Below the pieces are notes generated by a model, which did not search any database, was not told the DNA's origin, and worked only from the letters and a program-made list of their open reading frames with translations. The position numbers and the translations under genes were made by a program. This document shows positions 30,814-39,708 of a DNA stretch of 64,000 bases, piece after piece (within the stretch, counting starts at the first letter, position 1; the number at the start of each line of letters is the position of its first letter). Origin of the DNA: Campylobacter taeniopygiae (GTDB taxonomy: Bacteria; Campylobacterota; Campylobacteria; Campylobacterales; Campylobacteraceae); contig NZ_NXLY01000008.1 of assembly GCF_005406225.1 (NCBI RefSeq), positions 1 through 64,000 of the forward strand, given 5' to 3'.

Positions 30814-31556
30814 GATACGATCTTTTTGTAGCAAAGCGATTAAATATCAGTAGAAATAAAGCTTTAGAGCTTATAGAAAATGAAGAAATTTTGCTCAATT
30901 TTAAAAAATTTAAACCCTCTTTTGATGTTAAAAATTTACTTAATCAAGAATTAACTCAAGAAGAAATTTTATTTTCCAAAGAATTGAAATTAGAACTTTT
31001 AAATAAAACTTATGTTTCAAGGGCTGCTTTTAAATTAAAGAGTTTTTTAGAGGATAAAGATATAAATATATCAAATAAAATTTGTTTAGATGTAGGTTCT
31101 AGCACGGGTGGATTTGTGCAAATTTTATTAGAAAAACAAGCTTTAAAAATCGTTGCTTTGGATGTGGGAGATAATCAACTTCATCCAAGTTTGCGAGATA
31201 ATGCTAAAATAAAAATCGTTGAAAATACGGATCTAAGAGTATTTAAAAGTGAAGAAAAATTTGAAATTATCACTTGTGATGTGAGTTTTATTTCTTTACA
31301 TCACTTGATATTTTATATTGATCAGTTAGCCTTAAAGGATATAATCTTACTTTTTAAGCCCCAGTTTGAGGTTGGAAAAAATGCAAAAAGAAATAAAAAA
31401 GGTGTTGTTAAAGATGAAAAAGAAATTCAAAAAGCAAGAAAAGAATTTGAAAAAGCTTGTATTCGTTTGGGGTGGATTTTAAAAATTTGTGAAGAGTCTA
31501 AGATAAAAGGAAAAGAGGGCAATGTTGAATATTTTTACCACTATAGCAAAAAATAA
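30810..31556 (+). CDS. tlyA: TlyA family rRNA 2'-O-methyltransferase
   Basis: A 248-residue protein with an N-terminal S4 RNA-binding domain (residues 1-55, RYDLFVAKRLNISRNKALEL) and an FtsJ-like methyltransferase domain (SRAAFKLKSFLE near 70, LDVGSSTGGFVQILLE near 93, K-D-K-E residues such as LLFKPQFEVGK near 182). It methylates 16S, and in some species 23S, rRNA; loss gives capreomycin resistance. Matches Cj0588. Confidence 0.88.
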
Positions 31557-32370
31557 AATCAAATCTTTAGCCATCGGTTCTTTTGATGGTTTGCACTTAG
31601 GACATCAAAAGCTTATTAATTTATTGGACGACTTTGGTGCGATTTTAATCGTGGATAAATTTCAAGGTAGAAAACTTTGCACCCATAAAGAAAAGCAAAT
31701 TCTATCAAATAAACAAATCATAGAACTTGATTTTGAAAGTATTAAAAATTTAGACGGAAAAGAATTTTTAGATTTTTTAAAAAAAGAATTTGTTTCTTTA
31801 AAATGCATTATTGTCGGTTATGATTTTTGTTTCGGTAAAAATAAAGCTTATAAAGCCAAAGATATAGAAAATCTAAGTGGGATAAAAACGATCATAGTGG
31901 ATGAGTTTTGTATCAATGGAATGAGTGTGCATACAAGCTTGATTAAGGAATTTTTAGCCAAAGGTGAAATTGAAAAAGCAAATCTTCTTTTAGGAAGAAA
32001 TTATTCTATAAAAGGCAAACATGTTAAAGGGCAGGGGCTTGGATCAAAAGAGCTTTATGCAACTTTAAATTTACAATGCGATGATTATGTTTTACCCAAA
32101 GAAGGTGTTTATGCCACTTTAACCCAAATAAAAGATGCAATTTATAAAAGTGTGAGTTTTTTAGGATTGCGTTCTAGTGATGGAAAATTTGCCATAGAAA
32201 GCCATATTTTAGAAAAATTTGATCAAGATATAAATTGCAAAGATATGATAGAAATTCAATTTATATCTTTTTTAAGAGAAAATCACAAATTTGAAGATTT
32301 GACACAATTAAAAAAGCAAATTTCTCAAGATATACAATTAGCTCAAGATCGTTTAAAGGATTTGAAATGA
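31522..32370 (+). CDS. ribF: Bifunctional riboflavin kinase/FAD synthetase
   Basis: A 282-residue protein: FAD synthetase domain with SLAIGSFDGLHLGHQ near 15-29 and IIVGYDFCFGKN near 95, then flavokinase domain from about 160 (RNYSIKGKHVKGQGLGSKEL, YATLNLQ). It makes FMN and FAD. The start lies 35 bases inside tlyA; a later internal start would cut into the nucleotide-binding strand. Confidence 0.9.
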   Translation: MLNIFTTIAKNKIKSLAIGSFDGLHLGHQKLINLLDDFGAILIVDKFQGRKLCTHKEKQILSNKQIIELDFESIKNLDGKEFLDFLKKEFVSLKCIIVGYDFCFGKNKAYKAKDIENLSGIKTIIVDEFCINGMSVHTSLIKEFLAKGEIEKANLLLGRNYSIKGKHVKGQGLGSKELYATLNLQCDDYVLPKEGVYATLTQIKDAIYKSVSFLGLRSSDGKFAIESHILEKFDQDINCKDMIEIQFISFLRENHKFEDLTQLKKQISQDIQLAQDRLKDLK

Positions 32371-33071
32371 AAGATGAAATTTTTAAAGAAAGCCCAAAAA
32401 AACAGTTTGAATTTGATAAAAATGTAGCCAGTGTTTTTGATGATATGATTAATCGTTCTGTGCCTTTTTATAAAGAAAATTTAGAACTTTGTGCTAAGTT
32501 GATCGCTAAGATTGCAAATGATGGTGCTAAAGTTTGCGATTTGGGTTGTTCTAGTGCTAATTTTTTGATTTTTTTAGCTAGTTTAAGAAAGGATTTTAGC
32601 TTTTTTGGAGTGGATAATTCTTTACCTATGCTTGAAATAGCAAAATCAAAAGCCAATGCATACGGCTTAAATATAGAATTTATTGAAGGTAATTTATGCG
32701 AATTTGATTTTTTTAGTAGCGATGTTTTTATTGCAAATTATACTTTACAATTTATAAGACCTCCAAAGAGGCAAGAGCTTGTAAATCAAATTCATAAAAA
32801 CCTAAATGAAAATGGTATTTTTATTATGAGTGAAAAAATACTTTTTGAGGATGCATTCTTGTCTAAAAATGTGATTGAAATTTATGCTGATTATAAGCAA
32901 AGTCAAGGATATTCTAAATTTGAGATAGCTGCTAAAAGAGAAGCTTTAGAGAATGTTTTAATCCCTTATAGCGAAAAAGAAAATATTTCTATGCTTAAAA
33001 ATGCCGGATTTAAAAAAATAGAAAGTATTTTTAAATGGGCAAATTTTGAAAGCTTTATAGCTTTTAAATAA
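32367..33071 (+). CDS. cmoA: Carboxy-S-adenosyl-L-methionine synthase CmoA
   Basis: A 234-residue Rossmann protein starting with FEFDKNVASVFDDMINRSVP and YKENLELCAKLIA, both CmoA signatures, then VCDLGCSSANFLIFLA (SAM site), ANYTLQFIRP and YKQSQGYSKFEIAAKREALE. CmoA converts SAM and prephenate to carboxy-SAM, used for cmo5U in tRNA wobble positions. Last gene of the rppH operon. Confidence 0.9.
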   Translation: MKDEIFKESPKKQFEFDKNVASVFDDMINRSVPFYKENLELCAKLIAKIANDGAKVCDLGCSSANFLIFLASLRKDFSFFGVDNSLPMLEIAKSKANAYGLNIEFIEGNLCEFDFFSSDVFIANYTLQFIRPPKRQELVNQIHKNLNENGIFIMSEKILFEDAFLSKNVIEIYADYKQSQGYSKFEIAAKREALENVLIPYSEKENISMLKNAGFKKIESIFKWANFESFIAFK

Positions 33072-33074
33072 AAT

Positions 33075-33299
33075 TTAATTTTTCAAGCTTTCATTATCCT
33101 CCCAATCTTCTTTAGGAATAGCCACACTAAAAGCATTGACACAATCTTGACTGATGATGGATTTAAGCCTACATTCATCACTTCTTTCTTTGGCTTCTTG
33201 CGGATGAGTTTTATAGTATTCCACACTTTTTGTTTGCTCACAAGCGATAAATATCATACCTATAGTTAATAAAAACAGCATTTGAGTAAAAAATTTCAT
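33075..33299 (-). CDS. Small EexN-like lipoprotein (Cj0591c-like)
   Basis: A 74-residue lipoprotein with signal peptide and lipobox near residue 20 (MIFIAC|E). The mature part YYKTHPQEAKERSDECR and SQDCVNAF, with paired cysteines, resembles the EexN family first described as plasmid entry-exclusion lipoproteins. Here it is a single chromosomal gene with no conjugation neighbours, so that role is unlikely. Convergent with cmoA, three bases away. Confidence 0.75.
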   Translation of the reverse strand: MKFFTQMLFLLTIGMIFIACEQTKSVEYYKTHPQEAKERSDECRLKSIISQDCVNAFSVAIPKEDWEDNESLKN

Positions 33300-33345
33300 T
33301 AAATTATCCTTTTTAATTATTATAACAATAAAATTTTAACTATAT

Positions 33346-33987
33346 TTAATGATTAATTTCTTTTTCATTATAGGAAAATACAGGCAAAGCCCATCGATAT
33401 TTAATGGCTAAAAGTCTTAGAATAACTCCTATAAATAAAGTAACTAAAGTGCAAAGAAGAGTGTGAATTTGTAGCCACATTGTCAAAAGATAGTAAAGCG
33501 CACCCGTTATAATAGCAATGCCAGCATAAATTTCTTTTTGAAACACAAGTGGAATTCTCATACAAAAAATATCTCTTAAAATTCCACCAAAGACACCTGT
33601 AATTGCAGCTGCTACAATTGCAATAATAAAACCATAGTTTAATTTCATGGCAATTTGTGCTCCAAGAATGCTAAAAACAACAAGTCCTATGGCATCGAGT
33701 GTTAAAAATAAAGCTTCCAATCTTGTTACTATGCTAGGAATTCTAGTTGCAGCAAGAGCAAAAAAACAAACTAAGAGTATATATTCTGGATGTTTTACCC
33801 AAGTGAGTGGATAATGCCCTAAAAGAACATCGCGTATGCTTCCGCCACCTATAGCAGTAACCAAGGCTATAAACATAACCCCAAAAAGATCCATTTTGTG
33901 TTTTCCTGCTGCTAGGGCTCCTGTCATTCCTTCTGCTGAAATTCCTATAATATAAAGCACAGTTATGGTTAATTCACTCAGATCCAT
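33346..33987 (-). CDS. TRIC/UPF0126 cation channel family membrane protein
   Basis: A 213-residue protein with about seven membrane helices built from two similar halves, each with a GG-x-x-RD motif (GGGSIRDVLLG near 47, GGILRDIF near 135). This is the bacterial YicG/YadS family, related to trimeric intracellular cation channels. Physiological ion is uncertain. Nine bases after the nuclease gene upstream on this strand. Confidence 0.85.
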   Translation of the reverse strand: MDLSELTITVLYIIGISAEGMTGALAAGKHKMDLFGVMFIALVTAIGGGSIRDVLLGHYPLTWVKHPEYILLVCFFALAATRIPSIVTRLEALFLTLDAIGLVVFSILGAQIAMKLNYGFIIAIVAAAITGVFGGILRDIFCMRIPLVFQKEIYAGIAIITGALYYLLTMWLQIHTLLCTLVTLFIGVILRLLAIKYRWALPVFSYNEKEINH

Positions 33988-33996
33988 CTTTATCCT

Positions 33997-34647
33997 TTAA
34001 AATTGATCACAAGAGACTTTATAATGATTGATTTTTTCATCATCCACTTCATGATTTGGCACTTGGTAGCATTCTTTGAATTTTGGAGTTCGGATGATTT
34101 TAATATAAAAACTAGGTATTGCAATATTGTTTTTTATGCGTTTTGGATTTTTGTTATAAAGAACAAGATTTAAAACCTCCACGCTTTGAAATTTTAAAGC
34201 TAACTTTCTTTCTCTTTGCTCAATTTCGTTCCAAACCTTAGCATTGATTTGCTCATTTTGCGGAGTCATATTGCTCATTAAAAAAACGGAATTTTGAGCA
34301 GCTTTACTAAAACGAAATGAAGCATTTGAAGCTGTATGCCCACGAGTATATCCACTGTGTTTATAATCACTCCAAGTGGTGCGATATTTTTTAGGAATAT
34401 TGGTATCATCTTCAAAACGTGGTCGTTTTTTAATTTGTTTCATTTTTAAATTGGAGGCTTCAACTTTGTAAGCAACTGCCTTTGTGCCCTTTAAAGAGTA
34501 ATCATAGCAATTGATATAAAAAAATTTATTTAAAACTTGAGAACAATTAAAAGAATTAAAATAGGAAGAAAACTCTTTGTTTGGCATGTAAGATTCAAGG
34601 GCAAATGCGTTAAGAAAGCATAAAAATATTAAAATGAGTTTTTTCAT
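33997..34647 (-). CDS. Secreted DNA/RNA non-specific endonuclease (Cj0594c-like)
   Basis: A 216-residue protein with an N-terminal signal peptide (about 16 residues) and a His-Me finger nuclease domain. The active-site motif reads YTRGHTASNASF, where the family consensus is DRGH, so Asp is replaced by Thr while Arg, Gly and His remain. MSNMTPQNEQINAKVWNEIE supplies the metal-site Asn. It probably degrades nucleic acid in the periplasm or outside. Its start overlaps the nth stop by one base. Confidence 0.85.
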   Translation of the reverse strand: MKKLILIFLCFLNAFALESYMPNKEFSSYFNSFNCSQVLNKFFYINCYDYSLKGTKAVAYKVEASNLKMKQIKKRPRFEDDTNIPKKYRTTWSDYKHSGYTRGHTASNASFRFSKAAQNSVFLMSNMTPQNEQINAKVWNEIEQRERKLALKFQSVEVLNLVLYNKNPKRIKNNIAIPSFYIKIIRTPKFKECYQVPNHEVDDEKINHYKVSCDQF

Positions 34648-35270
34648 TAAATTTCCTTATCTTTACTTGTGCAAAGATGATTTAAAAAGCATTCTTTGCA
34701 TAGAGGTTTTTTTGCTTTACAGGTGTATCTTCCAAAAAGCACCATGGCTTGATGAAGATAATTAAGATTGTCTTTGAAAATACGCGTTAAATCTTCTTCT
34801 GTGGCCTCTGGAGTTTTTGCCTTACTAAGATTTAGGCGATGAGAAACTCTAAAAACGTGAGTATCTACAGCCATAAAATTAGCTCCGCACCATTCGATTA
34901 AAACAACGTGGGCAGTTTTTTGTCCCACTCCTGCTAAAGATTTTAAATCTTTTTCGTTTAAAGGAATTTCTCCGTCAAAATTTTCACAAACAGCCTTTGC
35001 CATTTTAATAAGATTTTGCGCCTTATTATTAAAAAAAGAACAGCTTTGGATATAACTTTTTAAACTTGCTAGATTGGCATTTGCTAAACTTTGGATATCC
35101 GGATAAGCTTTAAAAAGATCCGGAGTGATTAAATTCACTCTTTTATCGGTGCATTGAGCAGAAAGCATCACGCAAACTATAAGTTCATAAAGGTTTTTAA
35201 ATTTCAATTCTGTTACAGGTTTGTCAAAATTTTTTAAAAAAAGTTCTTTGATTTGTAAATTTCTTTTCAT
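34647..35270 (-). CDS. nth: Endonuclease III
   Basis: A 207-residue base-excision repair glycosylase/AP lyase: helix-hairpin-helix with catalytic Lys (LKSLAGVGQKTAHVVL), catalytic Asp in FMAVDTHVFRVSHRL, and a C-terminal 4Fe-4S cluster CX6CX2CX5C (CKAKKPLCKECFLNHLC). It removes oxidised pyrimidines. First gene of the nth-nuclease-channel unit and divergent from peb4. Confidence 0.93.
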   Translation of the reverse strand: MKRNLQIKELFLKNFDKPVTELKFKNLYELIVCVMLSAQCTDKRVNLITPDLFKAYPDIQSLANANLASLKSYIQSCSFFNNKAQNLIKMAKAVCENFDGEIPLNEKDLKSLAGVGQKTAHVVLIEWCGANFMAVDTHVFRVSHRLNLSKAKTPEATEEDLTRIFKDNLNYLHQAMVLFGRYTCKAKKPLCKECFLNHLCTSKDKEI

Positions 35271-35309
35271 TTTTTTATTTTAGTTAATTTGCTTTAAACC
35301 AAGTTGAGA

Positions 35310-35315
35310 TATAAT
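35310..35315 (+). promoter_or_regulatory. -10 box of peb4
   Basis: TATAAT 38 bases before the peb4 ATG, with an AT-rich upstream region; no -35 box is evident, as usual for Campylobacter sigma70 promoters. Confidence 0.6.
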
Positions 35316-35352
35316 AGATTTATCTTATATTTTATATTAAAAAGGAAACTCG

Positions 35353-36174
35353 ATGAAAAAAATTTCTCTAGTCGCGGCAACTTTGATTTTTGGTGTAGCT
35401 TTAAGTGCAAATGCAGCTACAGTAGCTACTGTAAATGGTAAAAATATTAGCGATACTGAGGTAAATGATTTTTTTGCTCCTATGCTTAGAGGTCAAGATT
35501 TTAAAACTTTACCAGAAAATCAAAAAAAGGCACTTACGCAACAATATATCATTCAAGATTTAGTTTTGCAAGATGCTAAAAAACAAAATTTAGAAAAAGA
35601 TCCACTCTATACAAAAGAGCTTGATCGTGCAAAAGAAAGTATCTTAGTTAATGTATATCAAGAAAAAATTTTAAATTCTATTAAAGTAGATCCAGCTAAG
35701 GCTAAAGCTTTTTATGATCAAAATAAAGATAAATATGTAAAACCTGCTTCAGTTCAGGCAAGACATATTTTAGTTTCTAGCGAAAAAGAAGCTAAAGAAA
35801 TTATCAATGAGCTTAAAAAATTAAAAGGTAAAGCTTTAGAAGATAAATTCAGTCAAATTGCTAAAGAAAAATCTATAGATCCAGGTTCAAAAAATCAAGG
35901 TGGAGAGCTTGGCTGGTTTGATCAATCAACTATGGTAAAACCTTTTACAGATGCAGCTTTTGCACTTAAAAATGGTACAATTACAACCACTCCAGTAAAA
36001 ACAAATTTTGGATATCATATTATCTTAAAAGAAAATTCACATCCAAGAGAGCAAATCAAATTTGAAGATGTAAAACAAGGTATTGAAAACGGGCTTAAAT
36101 TTGAAGAATTTAAGAAGGTAATGAATCAAAAAGGTCAAGAACTTTTAAATAACGCTAAAGTTGAGTATAAATAA
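35353..36174 (+). CDS. peb4: Periplasmic chaperone/peptidyl-prolyl isomerase Peb4 (CBF2)
   Basis: A 273-residue protein with a signal peptide (cleavage after ANA, residue ~21), a SurA-like N-terminal chaperone domain and a parvulin domain from about residue 130 (QARHILVSSEKEAKEIINEL, GGELGWFDQSTMVKPF, TNFGYHIILKE). It is a major antigen that helps outer-membrane protein folding and adhesion. Compared with my memory of C. jejuni Peb4, roughly one residue in eight differs, which points to C. coli or a relative. fba follows one base after. Confidence 0.93.
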   Translation: MKKISLVAATLIFGVALSANAATVATVNGKNISDTEVNDFFAPMLRGQDFKTLPENQKKALTQQYIIQDLVLQDAKKQNLEKDPLYTKELDRAKESILVNVYQEKILNSIKVDPAKAKAFYDQNKDKYVKPASVQARHILVSSEKEAKEIINELKKLKGKALEDKFSQIAKEKSIDPGSKNQGGELGWFDQSTMVKPFTDAAFALKNGTITTTPVKTNFGYHIILKENSHPREQIKFEDVKQGIENGLKFEEFKKVMNQKGQELLNNAKVEYK

Positions 36175-36175
36175 A

Positions 36176-37240
36176 ATGGGTGTTTTAGATATTGTTAAAC
36201 CAGGGGTTATAAGCGGTAACGAGCTTAATAAAGTTTATGAGTATGCTAAAGCAGAGGGATTTGCAATCCCTGCTGTGAATGTTGTTGGAACAAATTCTAT
36301 TAATGCGGTTTTAGAAGTTGCTAAAAAAGTCAATTCTCCCGTAATTATTCAGTTTTCCAACGGGGGTGCCAAATTTTACGCCGGCAAAAATTGTTCTAAT
36401 GGGGATGTTTTGGGTGCTGTTAGTGGGGCTCAACATGTTCATTTGCTTTCTAAGGCTTATGGAATTCCAGTTATTTTACATACCGATCATGCCGCTAGAA
36501 AGCTTTTGCCTTGGATAGATGGCTTGATCGCAGCAAATGAAGAATTTAAGAAAAATCACGGACAAGCGTTATTTAGTTCTCATATGCTTGATCTTAGCGA
36601 AGAAAGTTTAGAAGAGAATTTAAAAACTTGTGAAGAGTATTTGAAAAAACTTGATACTTTGGGGATTTGTCTTGAATTAGAACTTGGTTGCACAGGTGGT
36701 GAAGAAGATGGCGTTGATAATACGGGTATTGACAATGCTAGACTCTATACTCAGCCTGAAGATGTAGCTCTTGCTTATGAAAGACTTGGAAAAATCAGTG
36801 ATAAATTTTCAATCGCAGCAAGTTTTGGCAATGTGCATGGAGTCTATAAACCTGGCAATGTAAGCTTACAGCCTGAAATTCTCAAAAATTCTCAAAAATT
36901 CATAAAAGAAAAATTTGGACTAAGTAGTGATAAGCCAATTAATTTTGTTTTCCATGGTGGAAGCGGAAGTGAATTAAAAGATATTAAAGATGCGGTAAGC
37001 TATGGTGTGATTAAAATGAATATCGACACAGATACTCAGTGGGCTTTTTGGGATGGAGTTCGCGAGTATGAAGCTAAAAATCATGCTTATTTACAAGGCC
37101 AAATTGGAAATCCAGAAGGCGATGATAAACCAAATAAAAAATACTACGATCCACGCGTATGGTTAAGATCGGGCGAGGAAAGTATGATTAAGCGTTTAGA
37201 AATTGCTTTTGAGAATTTAAATTGTATTAATAAAAACTAA
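36176..37240 (+). CDS. fba: Fructose-bisphosphate aldolase class II
   Basis: A 354-residue zinc aldolase. ATG 36176 (MGVLDIVKPGVISGNELNKV) is preferred over an upstream start inside peb4. Metal-site regions are HTDHAARKLLPW near 107-118, LELELGCTGGEEDGV near 168 and VFHGGSGS near 262. Campylobacter lacks phosphofructokinase in the usual forward route, so the enzyme works mainly in gluconeogenesis. Confidence 0.95.
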   Translation: MGVLDIVKPGVISGNELNKVYEYAKAEGFAIPAVNVVGTNSINAVLEVAKKVNSPVIIQFSNGGAKFYAGKNCSNGDVLGAVSGAQHVHLLSKAYGIPVILHTDHAARKLLPWIDGLIAANEEFKKNHGQALFSSHMLDLSEESLEENLKTCEEYLKKLDTLGICLELELGCTGGEEDGVDNTGIDNARLYTQPEDVALAYERLGKISDKFSIAASFGNVHGVYKPGNVSLQPEILKNSQKFIKEKFGLSSDKPINFVFHGGSGSELKDIKDAVSYGVIKMNIDTDTQWAFWDGVREYEAKNHAYLQGQIGNPEGDDKPNKKYYDPRVWLRSGEESMIKRLEIAFENLNCINKN

Positions 37241-37262
37241 GCTTCGTGCTTAGTTTTTATTT
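37232..37262 (+). terminator. Terminator of peb4-fba
   Basis: AAAAACTAAGC, loop TTCGT, GCTTAGTTTTT: an 11-bp perfect stem ending in a T-tract, overlapping the fba stop codon. Confidence 0.85.
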
Positions 37263-37329
37263 TAGTTTAAAGATTGTTTTTTAAATAATTTTTAAAGTAA
37301 AATTTTATTATTGATTAGGGATTGTTTAT

Positions 37330-38754
37330 ATGGAAGTAAAATCGGATGAAATTGCGGAACTTATTTTGCCTGAAAGTAAAGAAAGAAAAGGATATTTTGT
37401 TTATTTAAAGATTATTTTTATTCCTGCTTTGCTTTATTTTTTGATTTTGCTGGGTTATTTTCATGTTATAAATTTTGAAGTTGAATTACATACAGTTGTT
37501 ATGACAGGGATTATTTTCTTTGTAGCGCTTATTTTTGCACGTCATAATTCTGAATACGCCTATAGTATTTTTGAACAACAAAAAGATGAATTTAAACAAG
37601 CTTTAAAACGACATATTATGAAACATTTTCTTGCCATAGGAAAAGACACAAAATCAAATGCTAATTTTGATGATTTTGCTTATAGTTATATTAGAGAAAC
37701 TAGAAATGAAAACTTTGCAAGTATAGGTTCAGCAATTTTTCCTATGATGGGAATTTTAGGAACTTTTATCAGTATTGCAATTTCCATGCCAGATTTTAGT
37801 TCTAGCAATACAGCGGCTTTAGAGCAAGAAATTGCAAATTTATTAAGCGGAGTAGGAACTGCTTTTTATGTTTCAATTTATGGTATTTTTTTAGCTCTTT
37901 GGTGGATTTTTTTTGAAAAATTTGGCAAGAGCAAAATCGAGCGTTTGTTAAATCGTCAAAAAAATTCTACAAGTGGATTTTTTTGGACTAAAGAGGAACT
38001 TGATCAAAGATATTTGAGTGAAAGTTTGCAGCATTTTGAAAAGATCGGTGCTATTTTTAAACAAGTGAGTAATCAGGATTTTTTTGCAGAGCTTGATCAT
38101 GCTATCGATAGAAAATTTAAAATTTTTCAAGATATGATCAATGTTGAAGAAAAAGCCATAAGATTAAGTGGTGAACATATTAAACAGACTATGGGAGAAT
38201 TAAGTAGAGCACAAAGAGATCAAAGAGATCTCGGTAAATTATATAGTGAAATGCTTAATGGTATTGGCATACTTAATCAAAATCTTAAAGAAGTTAATAT
38301 GCGTATGTCAGAACAATATAATCGTTTATTGGATATTAGCAATGAAAAAATTCAACATTTTGATAAAACTTTAGGTGTTTTTACAGAGGAAGTAGAGCGT
38401 TTCAGTCATAATTTTAAACTTTATGAGCAAGAAATGCTTCAAAGTCAAGAGAAGATTTTTGAAGGATTTAAAACAAGTCTTTTTGAGGGAATGCATAAAT
38501 TTAAAGAAGTGTATGAAGAAGAAAAAAATATTGATGAAAAAATTAAAATGATGGGAGAATTTAAGAAAGAAATTCAAGATCTCAATGAAGAAACCAATGA
38601 AGTGATGAAAAAAATTGGTAAAGAAGTAGAAGAAAAAGAAGTTAATATTGAAGAAAATAAAAATACAGAGCAATTAGATCTTGCTAAAGAAGATGAGCAA
38701 GAAAAAGAATCGGATCTAGAAAAAACAAGTGAAGAAAAAAATCATGAAAAATGA
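37330..38754 (+). CDS. MotA/TolQ/ExbB-like proton-channel protein with long coiled tail (Cj0598-like)
   Basis: A 474-residue membrane protein. Two hydrophobic helices lie near 25-65, then two more near 125-150 and 175-200; GSAIFPMMGILGTFISIAIS and LLSGVGTAFYVSIYGIFLAL are MotA/ExbB-type channel segments. From about 215 to the end it is hydrophilic, with long coiled coil and a Glu/Lys-rich tail. The next gene is an OmpA/MotB partner that overlaps it, so the two probably form an ion-driven envelope motor. The build resembles ZorA of Zorya systems, but no other Zorya gene is present. True function is unknown. Confidence 0.8.
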   Translation: MEVKSDEIAELILPESKERKGYFVYLKIIFIPALLYFLILLGYFHVINFEVELHTVVMTGIIFFVALIFARHNSEYAYSIFEQQKDEFKQALKRHIMKHFLAIGKDTKSNANFDDFAYSYIRETRNENFASIGSAIFPMMGILGTFISIAISMPDFSSSNTAALEQEIANLLSGVGTAFYVSIYGIFLALWWIFFEKFGKSKIERLLNRQKNSTSGFFWTKEELDQRYLSESLQHFEKIGAIFKQVSNQDFFAELDHAIDRKFKIFQDMINVEEKAIRLSGEHIKQTMGELSRAQRDQRDLGKLYSEMLNGIGILNQNLKEVNMRMSEQYNRLLDISNEKIQHFDKTLGVFTEEVERFSHNFKLYEQEMLQSQEKIFEGFKTSLFEGMHKFKEVYEEEKNIDEKIKMMGEFKKEIQDLNEETNEVMKKIGKEVEEKEVNIEENKNTEQLDLAKEDEQEKESDLEKTSEEKNHEK

Positions 38755-39697
38755 TTTTAAAGAAGATAATAATTTTTGGATAGCCTATGCTGATTTAATG
38801 GCAGGCTTACTTTTTGTTTTTATTTTGCTAATAGGTGCTATTGTGGTTAAATATGTTTTAACTCAAAGTGATCTAAGAGAGATTAAAGATAGTCTGACCA
38901 AACAAGAAGCACGGTTGGAGGAAAATAAACAAGAATTAAAAAATAAAGAAGCAATTGTTTTTAAATTGAGTTCTGATTTAAACAATGCTTCAAGTGCTTT
39001 AGATCTTGCAAATTTACAAAAAGCAGAACTTGAAGCAAATATAACTAACTATAAACAATTAAGTCAAGACTTAAATTCAACTCTTGACAATAAAGACAAG
39101 CAAATTCTTATTTTGCTTGGACAGCTTGAAAAAAAAGATGAAGAATTATCCAATTTGCAAGAAGAATTTAAACAAGCTAAGGAAAAAATTCAAAATTTAG
39201 GACTTATGCGTGAGAATTTGAGCAAAGAATTGCAAAAAAAGCTTGATAGTAATATTACGATCAATGATAAAACAGGAGCAATTTCTTTACCTGCTGAGGT
39301 TTTGTTTGATAAGGATTCTTATGTTTTAAAAAATGAAGCAAAGGCAAGATTGAGAAAAATTTTAAGTGAATATTTTGATGCGATTATGAATGATCCAAAA
39401 ATTTTATCTAATATTGAAAATATTATTATCGAAGGGCATACAGATAGTGATGGTTCTTATATTTATAATTTAGATTTATCTCAAAAACGAGCTTATGAAG
39501 TGATGAATTTTATTTATAGTTTCTATAAAGATCCAAGATTGCAAAAACTTTTGATGGCAAGTGGGCGTTCTTTTTCTGATCCTATTATGATCAATGGAGT
39601 AGAAGATAAAGACAAAAGTCGCCGTATAGAAATCAAATTTAGTATTAAAAATGATAATGCCTTAAAAGATGTAGAAAATTTTTTTGAATTCCATTAA
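38744..39697 (+). CDS. MotB/ZorB-like OmpA-domain protein (Cj0599-like)
   Basis: A 317-residue protein. ATG 38744 overlaps the partner's stop by 11 bases. One N-terminal membrane helix with a channel-type Asp (FWIAYADLMAGLLFVFILLI), then a coiled coil of about 130 residues, then a peptidoglycan-binding OmpA domain from about 185 (IIIEGHTDSDGSYIYNLDLS, RRIEIKF at the end). The Asp in the helix is the proton-carrying residue in MotB proteins. With the previous gene it should form a MotAB-like complex anchored to the wall; it is not the flagellar motAB. Confidence 0.85.
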   Translation: MKNDFKEDNNFWIAYADLMAGLLFVFILLIGAIVVKYVLTQSDLREIKDSLTKQEARLEENKQELKNKEAIVFKLSSDLNNASSALDLANLQKAELEANITNYKQLSQDLNSTLDNKDKQILILLGQLEKKDEELSNLQEEFKQAKEKIQNLGLMRENLSKELQKKLDSNITINDKTGAISLPAEVLFDKDSYVLKNEAKARLRKILSEYFDAIMNDPKILSNIENIIIEGHTDSDGSYIYNLDLSQKRAYEVMNFIYSFYKDPRLQKLLMASGRSFSDPIMINGVEDKDKSRRIEIKFSIKNDNALKDVENFFEFH

Positions 39698-39708
39698 AAT
39701 TTCATGAG

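Noticed and set aside
37330-39697. Complete Zorya defence system
   Set aside because: Only the AB-like pair is present; neighbours are fba and a PLP enzyme, with no ZorC, D or E.
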